NCBI RefSeq assembly: GCF_000739575.1
Contig: NZ_BBJO01000003.1
Span: 1-64,000, forward strand
Direction of reading: 5' to 3'
Length of the DNA stretch: 64,000 nt
Origin: Halobellus rufus
GTDB taxonomy: Archaea; Halobacteriota; Halobacteria; Halobacteriales; Haloferacaceae
This document shows positions 18,245 through 26,574 of the stretch, in pieces; position 1 is the first letter of the stretch; each line of letters starts with the position of its first letter. The notes below the pieces were generated by a model. It saw only the letters and a program-made list of their open reading frames with translations, made no database searches and was not told the origin of the DNA. Both the position numbers and the translations under genes were made by a program.

Positions 18245-18475
18245 ATGGTACACGCGTTCATTATGGTGAAGACCGGCCCGGGGACGTCCGAGCAGATCGT
18301 CGAATCGATCCGCGGGCTCGCGAACGTCGCGGAGGCCCACATCGTCGCGGGCGCGTACGACATCATCGTCGAGGCGGACGCGGAGGCGGTCTACGAGATT
18401 CTGAACGCCGCCTCGAACGAGATTCAGGGCCTGACCGGCGTTACCGAGACGAAGACGTACATCGCGATGGAGTGA
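18245..18475 (+). CDS. Stand-alone Lrp/AsnC effector (RAM) domain protein
   Basis: This second 76-residue RAM-domain protein (AFIMVKTGPGTSEQI to ETKTYIAME) also lacks a DNA-binding part. It is divergent from trkA and is preceded by a perfect inverted repeat. It resembles the small protein at 17197-17427 in length and fold but differs in sequence, so it is a paralogue, not a recent copy. It may form homo- or hetero-oligomers with it. Function is inferred only. Confidence 0.9.
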   Translation: MVHAFIMVKTGPGTSEQIVESIRGLANVAEAHIVAGAYDIIVEADAEAVYEILNAASNEIQGLTGVTETKTYIAME

Positions 18476-18570
18476 GGCCGGTCGTCCGCCTCCGCGGGGG
18501 GCCGCGTCCGACGAGCGTCGGCGTCTCCCGAAGCCGAATCCGTAAAGTCGGCCGCGCACCTACCGCCTGT

Positions 18571-18891
18571 ATGGTGTCCGTCGTCGGGCTCGTCCTGTTC
18601 GCAGCAGTACTCGCGGCCCACACGCTGTTCGCGGCGGTGTTGACCCGCTTCTTCCGCCTGCGGTTGAACACGCAGTGGGGGTACGTGATCTACTCGTTCA
18701 CCGTCACCCCGGTCGTCCTGCTCGTGACGACGCTCGTCTTCTTCGGCATCTTCCCCATCGGCGCGGGGTTGAACCTCGGTGCGACTGCCCTGCTCGGCGC
18801 GGCTGTCGGCCTCCCGCTCGCGCTCGGGTTCACCATCGATACGCTGTACGTCCCGTCGCCCGAAGAGATGGACCTCCCCCAGCAGCGCTGA
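18571..18891 (+). CDS. Small haloarchaeal membrane protein
   Basis: This 106-residue protein has three predicted membrane helices (about 3-24, 43-63 and 68-92), then a short soluble tail PSPEEMDLPQQR. It belongs to no family I can name with confidence. The start is ATG 18571, shortly after a stretch that continues from the RAM gene. The earlier in-frame start inside that gene is unlikely. Confidence 0.75.
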   Translation: MVSVVGLVLFAAVLAAHTLFAAVLTRFFRLRLNTQWGYVIYSFTVTPVVLLVTTLVFFGIFPIGAGLNLGATALLGAAVGLPLALGFTIDTLYVPSPEEMDLPQQR

Positions 18892-18947
18892 AAGGGGATC
18901 GGTGTCGAAGCGAGTAGGGAGCAGGGTTACCGGCCCCGCGAGCGGCG

Positions 18948-19547
18948 TTACTGACGCTCCAGCAGGTCCTCGAAACCGGATCGCACGTCGTCGAGAACGT
19001 CCTCGAGCGGCTGCCCCGCGTCGACGCGGACGAACCGCTCGGGATCGGCGTCGATGAGTCGCTCGTAGTTCTCGCGGACCCGTTCGAGGTATGCCGCGCG
19101 CTCGAACTTGTTGGTCGCGCCCGCGCGTTCGGCTGCCGTCTCGGGGTCGACGTCGAGGTAAATCGTCCCGTCGGGCGGGTGCGTGAACGCCTCGTGGACC
19201 TCTTGGATGTACGTCAGCGGATCTCGCCCGCCGGCGAGGTACGACTCCGAGAGCGACGCGGCCTGGTAGGCGTACCGGGAGTCGGTGTACCGGTCGGTCA
19301 CGACGAGAGAGCCCTCCGACAGCGCCGGTCGGACGACCCGCGAGAGGTGGTCGGCGTGATCGGCCGTGAACAAGAAGAGTTCGGCGAGGGGGTCGGCGTC
19401 GTCGTCGCCCATCGACCGGGCGACGGCGTCGCCGTACCACGAGTCGGTCGGCTCGCGGGTGAACACCGCGTCCGGGTACTCCGCTCGCAACGCCTCCCAC
19501 GCGGTGCTTTTGCCGCTGCCGTCCAGTCCCTCCAGCGTGAGCAGCAT
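18948..19547 (-). CDS. tmk: Thymidylate kinase
   Basis: This 199-residue kinase has P-loop GLDGSGKST (residues 7-15), the [10 protein letters not shown] segment and the [11 protein letters not shown] motif of dTMP kinases. It phosphorylates dTMP to dTDP for DNA synthesis. It lies 46 nt downstream of znuB on the same strand and may share the metal-transport transcript, although its function is unrelated. Confidence 0.95.
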   Translation of the reverse strand: MLLTLEGLDGSGKSTAWEALRAEYPDAVFTREPTDSWYGDAVARSMGDDDADPLAELFLFTADHADHLSRVVRPALSEGSLVVTDRYTDSRYAYQAASLSESYLAGGRDPLTYIQEVHEAFTHPPDGTIYLDVDPETAAERAGATNKFERAAYLERVRENYERLIDADPERFVRVDAGQPLEDVLDDVRSGFEDLLERQ

Positions 19548-19593
19548 ACGTCGAGGTGGCGGCGAGCAGCGTTAAAACTCCTCGGAGTCGGAA

Positions 19594-20574
19594 TCAGTCG
19601 TCGCGAGTCGCTCGGTCAACCCGCCGGTGAGCCGCCCACGATCCGGTTCGCGACAGCGCGTACACCCCGATCGCGACGAGGACGATCGTTCCGCCCGCGG
19701 CGACGTCGAACCAGTACGAAAGGGTCACGCCGAGGACCGTCGCGAGCAGTCCCGCCGCGACCGCGGCGACGATCGATCGCGGGAAGCCGCGGACGGGGGC
19801 CGCAGCCGCGACCGGGATCACGAGCATCGCGGCGACGAGGATGACGCCCATAATCTGCATCGCCGCGACGACGACGACGGCCGTCAGCACCGCGATCAGC
19901 TGCGAGTAGCGCGTCACGTCGAGACCGACGGCGCGCGCGCCCACCTCGTCGAACGTGACGTAGACGAGCGGGCGGTACGCGACCGCGACGACCGCGCTCA
20001 CGACGACGCTCATCGCCAGCAAGACGGCGGCGTTGGCCCGTGTGACCGTCGCGAGCGACCCGAAGAGGTACGCGTTGATGCCGACGGCGATCCCCCCGTC
20101 GGTCGCGGTCACGAGCACGCTCCCGACGGCGAACGAGCCGGTCAGGACGATCGCGAGCGACGTGTCGCGGTACGCCCCGGCGTAGTCGATGAGCGCCTGC
20201 ACCGCCAGCGCGGCGGCGGCGGCCACGACGAGGGCGGTGAGAAGCGGGGAGACCGTCACGGGGAGTACGGCGTTCACGAACAGCCCGGCCGCCACCCCCG
20301 CGAACGCCGAGTGCGCCAGCGTGTCGCCGATCATCGCCATCTCGCGGTGGACCAAGAAGCTCCCGACGAGCGGCCCGATGATCGCGACGCAGACCGCCGC
20401 AAGGTACGCGCGCTGCATGAACGGGAGCGCGAGGATCTCGAACCCGGTCAGCGCCGCGAGCAGGTCGAACGCCGTTCCCCAGAGGTCGTCGAGGATCACG
20501 TCGGTCGCGGCGTCGACGAGGCCGATCCCGGAACTGGCGAACCCGACGGCAGCGGGCGTCTGTGTCGCGATCAT
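19594..20574 (-). CDS. znuB: Zinc/manganese-type ABC transporter permease
   Basis: This 326-residue integral membrane protein has about nine hydrophobic segments and the ABC-3 family signatures GDTLAHSAFAGVA and ARAVGLDVTRYSQL. It moves a divalent metal across the membrane with ZnuA and ZnuC. The N-terminal ~45 residues extend beyond typical homologues. It sits 49 nt downstream of znuC. Zinc is the likeliest substrate, but manganese or iron transporters of the same family cannot be excluded from sequence. Confidence 0.9.
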   Translation of the reverse strand: MIATQTPAAVGFASSGIGLVDAATDVILDDLWGTAFDLLAALTGFEILALPFMQRAYLAAVCVAIIGPLVGSFLVHREMAMIGDTLAHSAFAGVAAGLFVNAVLPVTVSPLLTALVVAAAAALAVQALIDYAGAYRDTSLAIVLTGSFAVGSVLVTATDGGIAVGINAYLFGSLATVTRANAAVLLAMSVVVSAVVAVAYRPLVYVTFDEVGARAVGLDVTRYSQLIAVLTAVVVVAAMQIMGVILVAAMLVIPVAAAAPVRGFPRSIVAAVAAGLLATVLGVTLSYWFDVAAGGTIVLVAIGVYALSRTGSWAAHRRVDRATRDD

Positions 20575-20623
20575 ACGGAACTCCGCCTGTCTCTCGTCAT
20601 CGGTGGTCGTGGCTGGTGATTCA

Positions 20624-21361
20624 TCAGTGGTCGTGCTGAACGACGTGCTGTCTCTCCCCGTAGGCTGCCGCGAGGGCGTCGGTCTCGACGAACGCCTCCG
20701 GGCTGCCGTGGAAGTACAACTCCCGGTTGAGGCAGGCGACCTCGGTCGCGTGGGTCGTGACGACGCCGATGTCGTGCTCGATGAGGACGACGGTCAGGCC
20801 CTCGTCGTTCAGTTCGTGCAGGAGGTCGTAGAACGACTCCCGGGACTCGGCGTCGACGCCGGTCGTCGGCTCGTCGAGCGCCAGCAGATCGGCCTCGCCG
20901 GCCAGCGCACGCGCGATGAACACCCGTTGTCGCTGTCCGCCAGAGAGGCGGCCGACGCGGCGGTCCGCGAGGTCAGCGATCCCGACGCGCTCCATCGCGT
21001 TCGCGACCGCCCGGCGGTCGTCCTCGGAGAACCGGCCGAGGAGTCGGTGCGGATAGCGCCCCATCCGAACGACCTCGGCAACCGTGATCGGCATCTCCCC
21101 GTTGGCACTCCCGACGTCCTGCGGGACGTAGCCGATCCGCTCGCCGTGCGGGAAGTCGGTCGCCGGCTCGCCGAACAGCGAGACCGAGCCGCTATCGGGG
21201 CGTCGGAGCCCGATCAACAGCTCCAGAAGCGTCGTCTTCCCCGACCCGTTGGGCCCGACGAGCCCCAGGAACGCGCCCTCCTCGACCGTGAGTGAGACGT
21301 TCTCTAAGACCGGCTCGTCGCCGTAGGCGAACGTGACGTCCCGGGCTTCGATGGCGTTCAT
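20624..21361 (-). CDS. znuC: Zinc/manganese-type ABC transporter ATPase
   Basis: This 245-residue ATPase has Walker A GPNGSGKTT (36-44), signature LSGGQRQR and Walker B LLALDEPTTGVD. The start MNAIEARDV was chosen because its ATG overlaps the znuA stop (ATGA) and opens the ATPase domain. The longer reading would lie inside znuA. It powers uptake by ZnuA and ZnuB. Confidence 0.94.
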   Translation of the reverse strand: MNAIEARDVTFAYGDEPVLENVSLTVEEGAFLGLVGPNGSGKTTLLELLIGLRRPDSGSVSLFGEPATDFPHGERIGYVPQDVGSANGEMPITVAEVVRMGRYPHRLLGRFSEDDRRAVANAMERVGIADLADRRVGRLSGGQRQRVFIARALAGEADLLALDEPTTGVDAESRESFYDLLHELNDEGLTVVLIEHDIGVVTTHATEVACLNRELYFHGSPEAFVETDALAAAYGERQHVVQHDH

Positions 21362-22419
21362 TCGTCCGTCAACGCCCGTTCGATCGTGGGGAGGTTCACG
21401 TTTCGCATCACGTCCACGTACCCCCACCCCTCCGCCTCCCACTCGTCGGTCAGCCCCGGCATCGACGTGAGGGGGAGGACCCCCTCGGCGTCGGTCTCCT
21501 CGACGAGTTGCTCGGCCGCGCGCTGTGACTCCAACGGGTCCGCACAGATGTACCGCAGGCCGTGCCGGTCGATCACCGCCTGCGCCCGCTCGATGTCCCG
21601 CGCCGTCGGCTGGTCGTCCGGCGAAACGTCGGTGAGCGCCTCGATCCCGACGCCGTACCGGTCGCCGAAGTACCGCAGCGAGTTGTGTCCGGCGACCAAC
21701 AGCACGTCGCGTTCGGCGTCTGAAACCGCTGACTCGACGCGTCCGTGGAGGTCGTCCAGTTCGGCTCGGAACGACGCCGCGTTCGACTCGTACGCGTCGG
21801 CGTGGTCGGCGTCGAACTCGGTCAACGCGTCGCGAACGACGCGCACCGAGTCGGCGAGGCGGAGCGGGTCCATCCAGAAGTGCGGATCCATCGCAGCGCC
21901 ATCTTCGCCCTCGTGGTCGTCCGCGTGGCCGTCGTCGGGGTCGTCATCCGCGTGCGTTTCCTCGTGGTCGTGATCTTCGGCGTGGGCTTCGTCCTCGTGA
22001 TCGTCCGCGCCGTGATCGTGACCGCCGTCCGCAGCGAGCAGGTCGACTCCGGAACTGGCGTCGACTGTCCGTACGCCCGCGTCGTCGGCTTCGAGGTCGA
22101 CGAGGATGTCGTCGACCCACGGCTGGAAGCCCTCCATCCCGTGGACGAGAAGCGACGCCTCGGAGATGGCTTCGCGGACGCGCGGGCCGGGTTCCCAGCC
22201 GTGACCGTGCTGTCCGATCGGAACGAGCAGGTCGGTACTCGCGGCGTCGCCCGCGACCGTGCGAGCGACGTCACCGAACACGAAGAACGACGACTGGACG
22301 GTCGGTTCGTCGGCGGTGTTCGATCCGGTACCGGAGGTCCCGCCGACGCAACCGGCGACTGTTCCGAGCGTTGCCATCCCCGCCGCCGATGCGAGCAGTC
22401 GGCGTCTGGTCGTCTTCAT
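21358..22419 (-). CDS. znuA: Metal-binding lipoprotein (ZnuA-type)
   Basis: This 353-residue cluster A-I solute-binding protein carries a twin-arginine (TRRRLL) signal ending in a lipobox at Cys24. A long His/Asp-rich loop (about residues 131-172, many HDH and DDH runs) is typical of zinc-binding ZnuA, which uses it to capture or buffer metal. Conserved ligands include the His in QHGHGWEPG, DPHFWMDP and the GHNSLRYFGDRY segment. The start was placed at MKTTRRR, because the upstream in-frame reading lacks a signal peptide. It is first in the operon znuA-znuC-znuB-(tmk). Confidence 0.93.
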   Translation of the reverse strand: MKTTRRRLLASAAGMATLGTVAGCVGGTSGTGSNTADEPTVQSSFFVFGDVARTVAGDAASTDLLVPIGQHGHGWEPGPRVREAISEASLLVHGMEGFQPWVDDILVDLEADDAGVRTVDASSGVDLLAADGGHDHGADDHEDEAHAEDHDHEETHADDDPDDGHADDHEGEDGAAMDPHFWMDPLRLADSVRVVRDALTEFDADHADAYESNAASFRAELDDLHGRVESAVSDAERDVLLVAGHNSLRYFGDRYGVGIEALTDVSPDDQPTARDIERAQAVIDRHGLRYICADPLESQRAAEQLVEETDAEGVLPLTSMPGLTDEWEAEGWGYVDVMRNVNLPTIERALTDE

Positions 22420-22552
22420 CTGTTTAATAATATGGTGCCTAGATATAATAAATTTACCATCGTAGATGCGAGTATGATAATAATTCGCACCGGCCGGTCG
22501 TGTGACGGAATCGGCAGTTACCTTTACGGCAAAACGGAGAGATATCACGGGT
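22420..22552. promoter_or_regulatory. AT-rich divergent promoter, znuA / epimerase
   Basis: This region is strikingly AT-rich compared with its neighbours. On the minus strand TTTATTATA at about 22442-22450 is a TATA box for znuA, some 23-31 nt from its ATG. A metal-responsive repressor site is expected here, but no convincing inverted repeat was found. On the plus strand CCTTTAC at 22521-22527 may be the TATA box of the epimerase gene. Confidence 0.5.
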
Positions 22553-23478
22553 ATGAAAGTACTCGTGGTCGGCGGCAGCGGATTCATCGGAAGCACGCTC
22601 TGCCGAGAGCTGAAGAGTCGGGGACACGAGGTGACAGCCCTCTCACGGAGTCCGAGCAGCGAGGACCTCCCGAAAGGCGTGAACAAGGTGATGGGCAACG
22701 TCACCGACTACGACTCCATCCGCGGTGCGTTCGAGGGGATGGACGCCGTCTACAACCTCGTGGCGCTCTCGCCGCTGTTCAAACCGAGCGGCGGCGACAA
22801 GATGCACGACCAGATCCACAGAAAGGGGACCGAACACGTCGTCCGCGCGGCCGAGAAGCACGAGGTCGGCCGCCTCGTCCAGATGAGCGCGCTCGGTGCC
22901 GACCCCGACGGACAGACAGCGTACATCCGATCGAAGGGCGAAGCGAGGAGATCGTCACCGAGTCCGTCCTCGATTACACGATCTTCCGACCGTCGGTCGT
23001 CTTCGGCGACGGCGGCGAGTTCGTCTCGTTCACGAAACTGCTCGCGCCGCCGTACGTCAGCGCCCTCCCCGGCGGCGGGAAGACGCGCTTCCAGCCGATC
23101 TGGGTTGGCGACCTCGTGCCGATACTCGCCGACGCGATAGAGGACGAGAAACACGTCGGCCAGATCTACGAGATCGGCGGTCCCGACAAGCTCACGCTCG
23201 CGGAGATCGCGCGGCTGATCCACGAGTCCGACGGGCGGTCTACGACCGTGGTCCCGGTCCCGATGGGCCTCGCGAAGATCGGCCTCAGTATCGGCGATCT
23301 GGTCCCGGGGTTCCCGATGGGCAAAGACCAGTACCGATCGCTGCAGTTCGACAACGTCACCGACGACAACGACGTCGGTGCGTTCGGCGTGAGCGTCGGA
23401 GAACTCACCACGCTGAAGGCGTACCTGAACGGTCGCTCCGGTGAACCCAGCGAACCGGCTACGGCGACCGCCGAGTGA
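22553..23478 (+). pseudogene. NAD-dependent epimerase/NDUFA9-like SDR protein, frameshifted
   Basis: The first ~130 codons read GGSGFIGSTL (Rossmann NAD motif) through SALGADPDG and TAYIRSKGEA. The frame then moves back by one base near 22944, and the rest (EIVTESVLDYTIFRPSVVFG onward, ending 23478) continues in another frame. Restoring one G (gcgag to gcggag) yields an intact ~308-residue atypical SDR of the complex-I NDUFA9-like type. The conserved Tyr and Lys of the active site lie just before the break. Two further genes in the window show the same one-base loss, so a sequence error is more likely than a true pseudogene. Confidence 0.8.
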
Positions 23479-23654
23479 GGAGCCCCTCCGCTCTCTGTAT
23501 ACCGAGCGGCGGAACCGGGCGCGCCTAAATATAAATCCTGAGAAATAGGTGCTTAGGTCACACTGACGGAGTTGTAACGACCGATTAACATCCCGTCGCA
23601 GTCTGCCGATTTCCGGGATATTGCGATCCTACCGCGGATTTCACACCATCACAA

Positions 23655-23662
23655 GGTTTATG
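23655..23662 (+). promoter_or_regulatory. TATA-like element upstream of cetZ1
   Basis: GGTTTATG lies about 47 nt before ATG 23709, implying a short leader of roughly 20 nt. A purine-rich GAGGGG stretch at 23693-23698 could act as a weak ribosome-binding site. Confidence 0.4.
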
Positions 23663-23708
23663 TCCGCGTTTGCACTGGGTTACACGCAATGGCGAGGGGA
23701 CCGGACAA

Positions 23709-24890
23709 ATGAAGCTTGCAATGATCGGTTTCGGGCAGGCCGGGGGAAAGATCGTCGACAAGTTCGTCGAATACGACAAGCGCCACAACTCGGGGATCGT
23801 CCGCGCGGCGGTCGCCGTCAACACCGCGAAAGCCGACCTGATGGGACTGGAACACATCCCGAAGGACCAGCGGGTGCTCATCGGGCAGTCGCGGGTGAAG
23901 GGCCACGGTGTCGGCGCTGACAACGAACTCGGCGCAGAAGTCGCCGAGGAGGACATCGACGAAGTCCAGGGTGCGATCGACAGCATCCCGGTCCACGAGA
24001 TCGACGCCTTCCTCGTCGTCGCCGGCCTCGGCGGCGGCACCGGCAGCGGCGGTTCGCCCGTGCTCGCGAAACACCTCCAGCGGATCTACACGGAACCGGT
24101 CTACGGCTTGGGGGTCCTGCCCGGCAGCGACGAGGGCGGAATCTACACCCTCAACGCCGCTCGATCGTTCCAGACGTTCGTCCGCGAGGTCGACAACCTG
24201 CTCGTCTTCGACAACGACGCCTGGCGGAAGACCGGCGAGTCCGTGCAGGGCGGCTACGACGAGATCAACGAGGAGATCGTCACCCGCTTCGGCGTCCTCT
24301 TCGGTGCCGGCGAGATCGGTCAGGGCGGCGAGGTCGCAGAGAGCGTCGTCGACTCCTCGGAGATCATCAACACGCTCGCCGGCGGCGGCGTCTCTACCGT
24401 CGGCTACGCGTCCGAAACCGTCGAGAACGACTCCTCCGGCGGCGGGCTGCTCTCGCGGATCACCGGCAGCAAAGAGGAGGACGAACTCGACACTGCCCAC
24501 ACCACCAACCGGATCACCTCGCTGGTTCGGAAGGCCGCGCTCGGTCGGCTCACGCTCCCCTGTGAGATCGAAGGGACCGAGCGCGCCCTGCTCGTGATGG
24601 CCGGTCCCTCCCAGCACCTCAACCGGAAGGGAATAGAGCGCGGTCGCAAGTGGATCGAAGAGCAGACCGGAAGTATGGAAGTCCGCGGCGGTGACTACCC
24701 GATTCGGGACTCCGGCAAAGTCGCGTCCGTCATTCTCCTCTCCGGCGTGACGAACGTCCCCCGGATCAAGGAGTTACAGCAGGTCGCGATCGAGGCGCAG
24801 GACAACATCGACGACATCCGAGAGGAGAGCGAAGACAATCTGGAGAACCTCATCAACGATGACGAAGACGAGCTGGAGTCGCTTTTCTAG
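23709..24890 (+). CDS. cetZ1: CetZ1 tubulin-like cytoskeletal protein
   Basis: This 393-residue protein has the tubulin/FtsZ GTPase fold with the T4 signature GGGTGSG (residues 108-114) and the opening MKLAMIGFGQAGGK of archaeal CetZ proteins. CetZ1 assembles GTP-dependent filaments and controls cell shape, notably rod formation and motility, in Haloferax volcanii. The C-terminal tail is acidic (EDELESLF). The start at MKLAM matches the family. The first ATG upstream, in frame, would add 13 residues not seen in homologues. The gene overlaps the next by 32 nt. Confidence 0.95.
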   Translation: MKLAMIGFGQAGGKIVDKFVEYDKRHNSGIVRAAVAVNTAKADLMGLEHIPKDQRVLIGQSRVKGHGVGADNELGAEVAEEDIDEVQGAIDSIPVHEIDAFLVVAGLGGGTGSGGSPVLAKHLQRIYTEPVYGLGVLPGSDEGGIYTLNAARSFQTFVREVDNLLVFDNDAWRKTGESVQGGYDEINEEIVTRFGVLFGAGEIGQGGEVAESVVDSSEIINTLAGGGVSTVGYASETVENDSSGGGLLSRITGSKEEDELDTAHTTNRITSLVRKAALGRLTLPCEIEGTERALLVMAGPSQHLNRKGIERGRKWIEEQTGSMEVRGGDYPIRDSGKVASVILLSGVTNVPRIKELQQVAIEAQDNIDDIREESEDNLENLINDDEDELESLF

Positions 24891-25644
24891 ACTCGCGCTG
24901 GCCTGTCTCTTCGTCCTCTCCGTCGCAACGGTCCCGGTCGCCGCCGTCTCGGTCGGCGACTCGGCCGTCCCCAGCGACGAGGAGGTCGGCACGGAGGTCA
25001 CCGCAACAGCCACGCTGACCGAGTTGTATCAGAACCCCTCGCTGGAGTCGTGGACGCTCGCGGGGAGCACCGAACTGACCGAAGTGACGTGGACCGTCGA
25101 GTACTACGACCAGACCGGTGCGAAGGTCGATCAGCAGTCCTTCGACGGGCAGTCGTTCTCCGGCGCGCAGGTGAACGCTGACGACGGCACGAGCCGGGTC
25201 GAAGTCCGGGTCACCGGGACGGTCCCCGAGGTCGGCGATTACACGTACGATCCCGCCCAGTCGTTCACCGTGATGGGGCTCGAACAGACCCGTGAGGGCG
25301 GTTCGACGAACGAGATCGAGACGTGGACGGCGACCCACTACACCGAGGAGAGCCGCGAGGCTCGCGACGCGATCGACGAGGCGTCCACCGCCGTCGAGGA
25401 AGTCGACGACGACGAGGCCGAACGCCGGCTTCAGAACGCGATCGAGGCCTACGACGGCGAGGAGTTCAACCTCGCGGCCGACCTCGCCGGACAGGCGCAA
25501 GAGCGCGCCGAGCAGACACGGCAGTCGAACCAGCGGATGCAGCTCGCGCTCTACGGCGTGGGCGGACTCGTCGTGATCGGCCTGCTCGTCGGTGGGTTCC
25601 TCTACTGGCGCTCCCAGCAGTCGGGCCACGACAAGCTCGGCTGA
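24859..25644 (+). CDS. Membrane-anchored exported protein downstream of cetZ1
   Basis: This 261-residue protein has a signal peptide or first membrane helix at residues about 11-30 (LALACLFVLSVATVPVAAVS), an extracellular beta-rich domain (about 35-155), a helical segment (about 165-225) and a C-terminal transmembrane helix (about 230-250) followed by a short basic tail. It starts 32 nt inside cetZ1, so both are translated from one mRNA. The helical part ALDEASTAVEEVDDDEAERRL is coiled-coil-like. It is a candidate envelope partner of CetZ1. No domain is recognised. Confidence 0.82.
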   Translation: MTKTSWSRFSRLALACLFVLSVATVPVAAVSVGDSAVPSDEEVGTEVTATATLTELYQNPSLESWTLAGSTELTEVTWTVEYYDQTGAKVDQQSFDGQSFSGAQVNADDGTSRVEVRVTGTVPEVGDYTYDPAQSFTVMGLEQTREGGSTNEIETWTATHYTEESREARDAIDEASTAVEEVDDDEAERRLQNAIEAYDGEEFNLAADLAGQAQERAEQTRQSNQRMQLALYGVGGLVVIGLLVGGFLYWRSQQSGHDKLG

Positions 25645-25665
25645 TCGCCGACGACCCGTTTTCCG

Positions 25666-26349
25666 ATGCGCGTTCTCGTTCCGTACGCGACCCGCGATCC
25701 GAAGAGCCGACTCTCCCCGGTGCTCACCGACCGCGAGCGGCGGGAGTTCGCGCTGGCGATGCTCTGTGACGTCGTCGACGCCGTTCGAGCCGTCGGCTAC
25801 GAGGCCGAACTGCTCGTGCCCGAACGAGTAGACCCCGCGAGCGACGTCAACGGGGAAACGCAGTCGACGGCGGCCGCCGTCGAGGACGCCGCCGACGTCC
25901 TCGGTGCGCTCCCGCAGGTAGTCGACGATCGGCCGCTGAGCGTCGCGGTGAACGCCGCGCTTGACGGCGGAGACGCGCCCGAACAGGCGGTCGTGATGGC
26001 AGACCTCGCGCTCGCGACGCCGACGGCTCTCCGGCGACTGTTCGGCGTCGGCGGCGACGTCGCGGTCGCCCCCGGCCGCGGCGGCGGGACCAACGCGCTC
26101 GTCGTCCGCGACCCCGATTTCTCGGTCGACTACCACGGCGCGTCCTACCGCGACCACCGCCGGATCGCGGCGGCGGCGGGGCTCTCGGTGGGCGTCGTCG
26201 ACTCGATGCGGCTGGCGACGGACGTCGACGACCCCGCGGACCTCGCGGAGGTGCTACTCCACGGCGACGGGCGGGCGGCGGCGTGGCTCGTCGACGCCGG
26301 CTTCTCGATCGACGCCGACGACGGGCGGGTCGGCGTCGAACGCGTCTGA
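25666..26349 (+). CDS. cofC: 2-phospho-L-lactate guanylyltransferase CofC
   Basis: This 227-residue nucleotidyltransferase has the CofC pattern: VPYATRDPKSRLSPVL at the start, MADLALATP, and APGRGGGTNALVV near residue 135. CofC activates 2-phospholactate (or phosphoenolpyruvate) with GTP as a donor of the side chain of coenzyme F420. It lies 21 nt after the cetZ-linked membrane protein and upstream of cofG and cofH. Confidence 0.94.
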   Translation: MRVLVPYATRDPKSRLSPVLTDRERREFALAMLCDVVDAVRAVGYEAELLVPERVDPASDVNGETQSTAAAVEDAADVLGALPQVVDDRPLSVAVNAALDGGDAPEQAVVMADLALATPTALRRLFGVGGDVAVAPGRGGGTNALVVRDPDFSVDYHGASYRDHRRIAAAAGLSVGVVDSMRLATDVDDPADLAEVLLHGDGRAAAWLVDAGFSIDADDGRVGVERV

Positions 26350-26504
26350 GCGTGCGGACGGCGGGCGGCTCGCTCGGACCGATGGCGAACAGCTGGCACT
26401 CGCGCGCGACGGAGTTCCGTCGCACCGTCCCGCGCCGACGTGCCAGACAACCGCGGCCCGACGCGGGGTTTCGTCTACCTCACAGCGCGGGTGGCCGCGC
26501 GTTC

Positions 26505-26514
26505 GGATATAAAC
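26505..26514 (+). promoter_or_regulatory. TATA box of cofG
   Basis: GGATATAAAC lies 61-70 nt before ATG 26575, suggesting that cofG has its own promoter with a leader of about 35 nt. A second T-rich patch (TGTTTTTGTG) follows at 26541-26550. Confidence 0.5.
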
Positions 26515-26574
26515 GCTCGGCGAAGTGGCCGGAAGCCGACTGTTTTTGTGCGTCGGTTTCGAAGTCCGGCCAGG

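Noticed and set aside
23524-23557. CCTAA...TTAGG pair upstream of cetZ1
   Set aside because: Only five bases per arm with a long spacer, so not distinguishable from chance.
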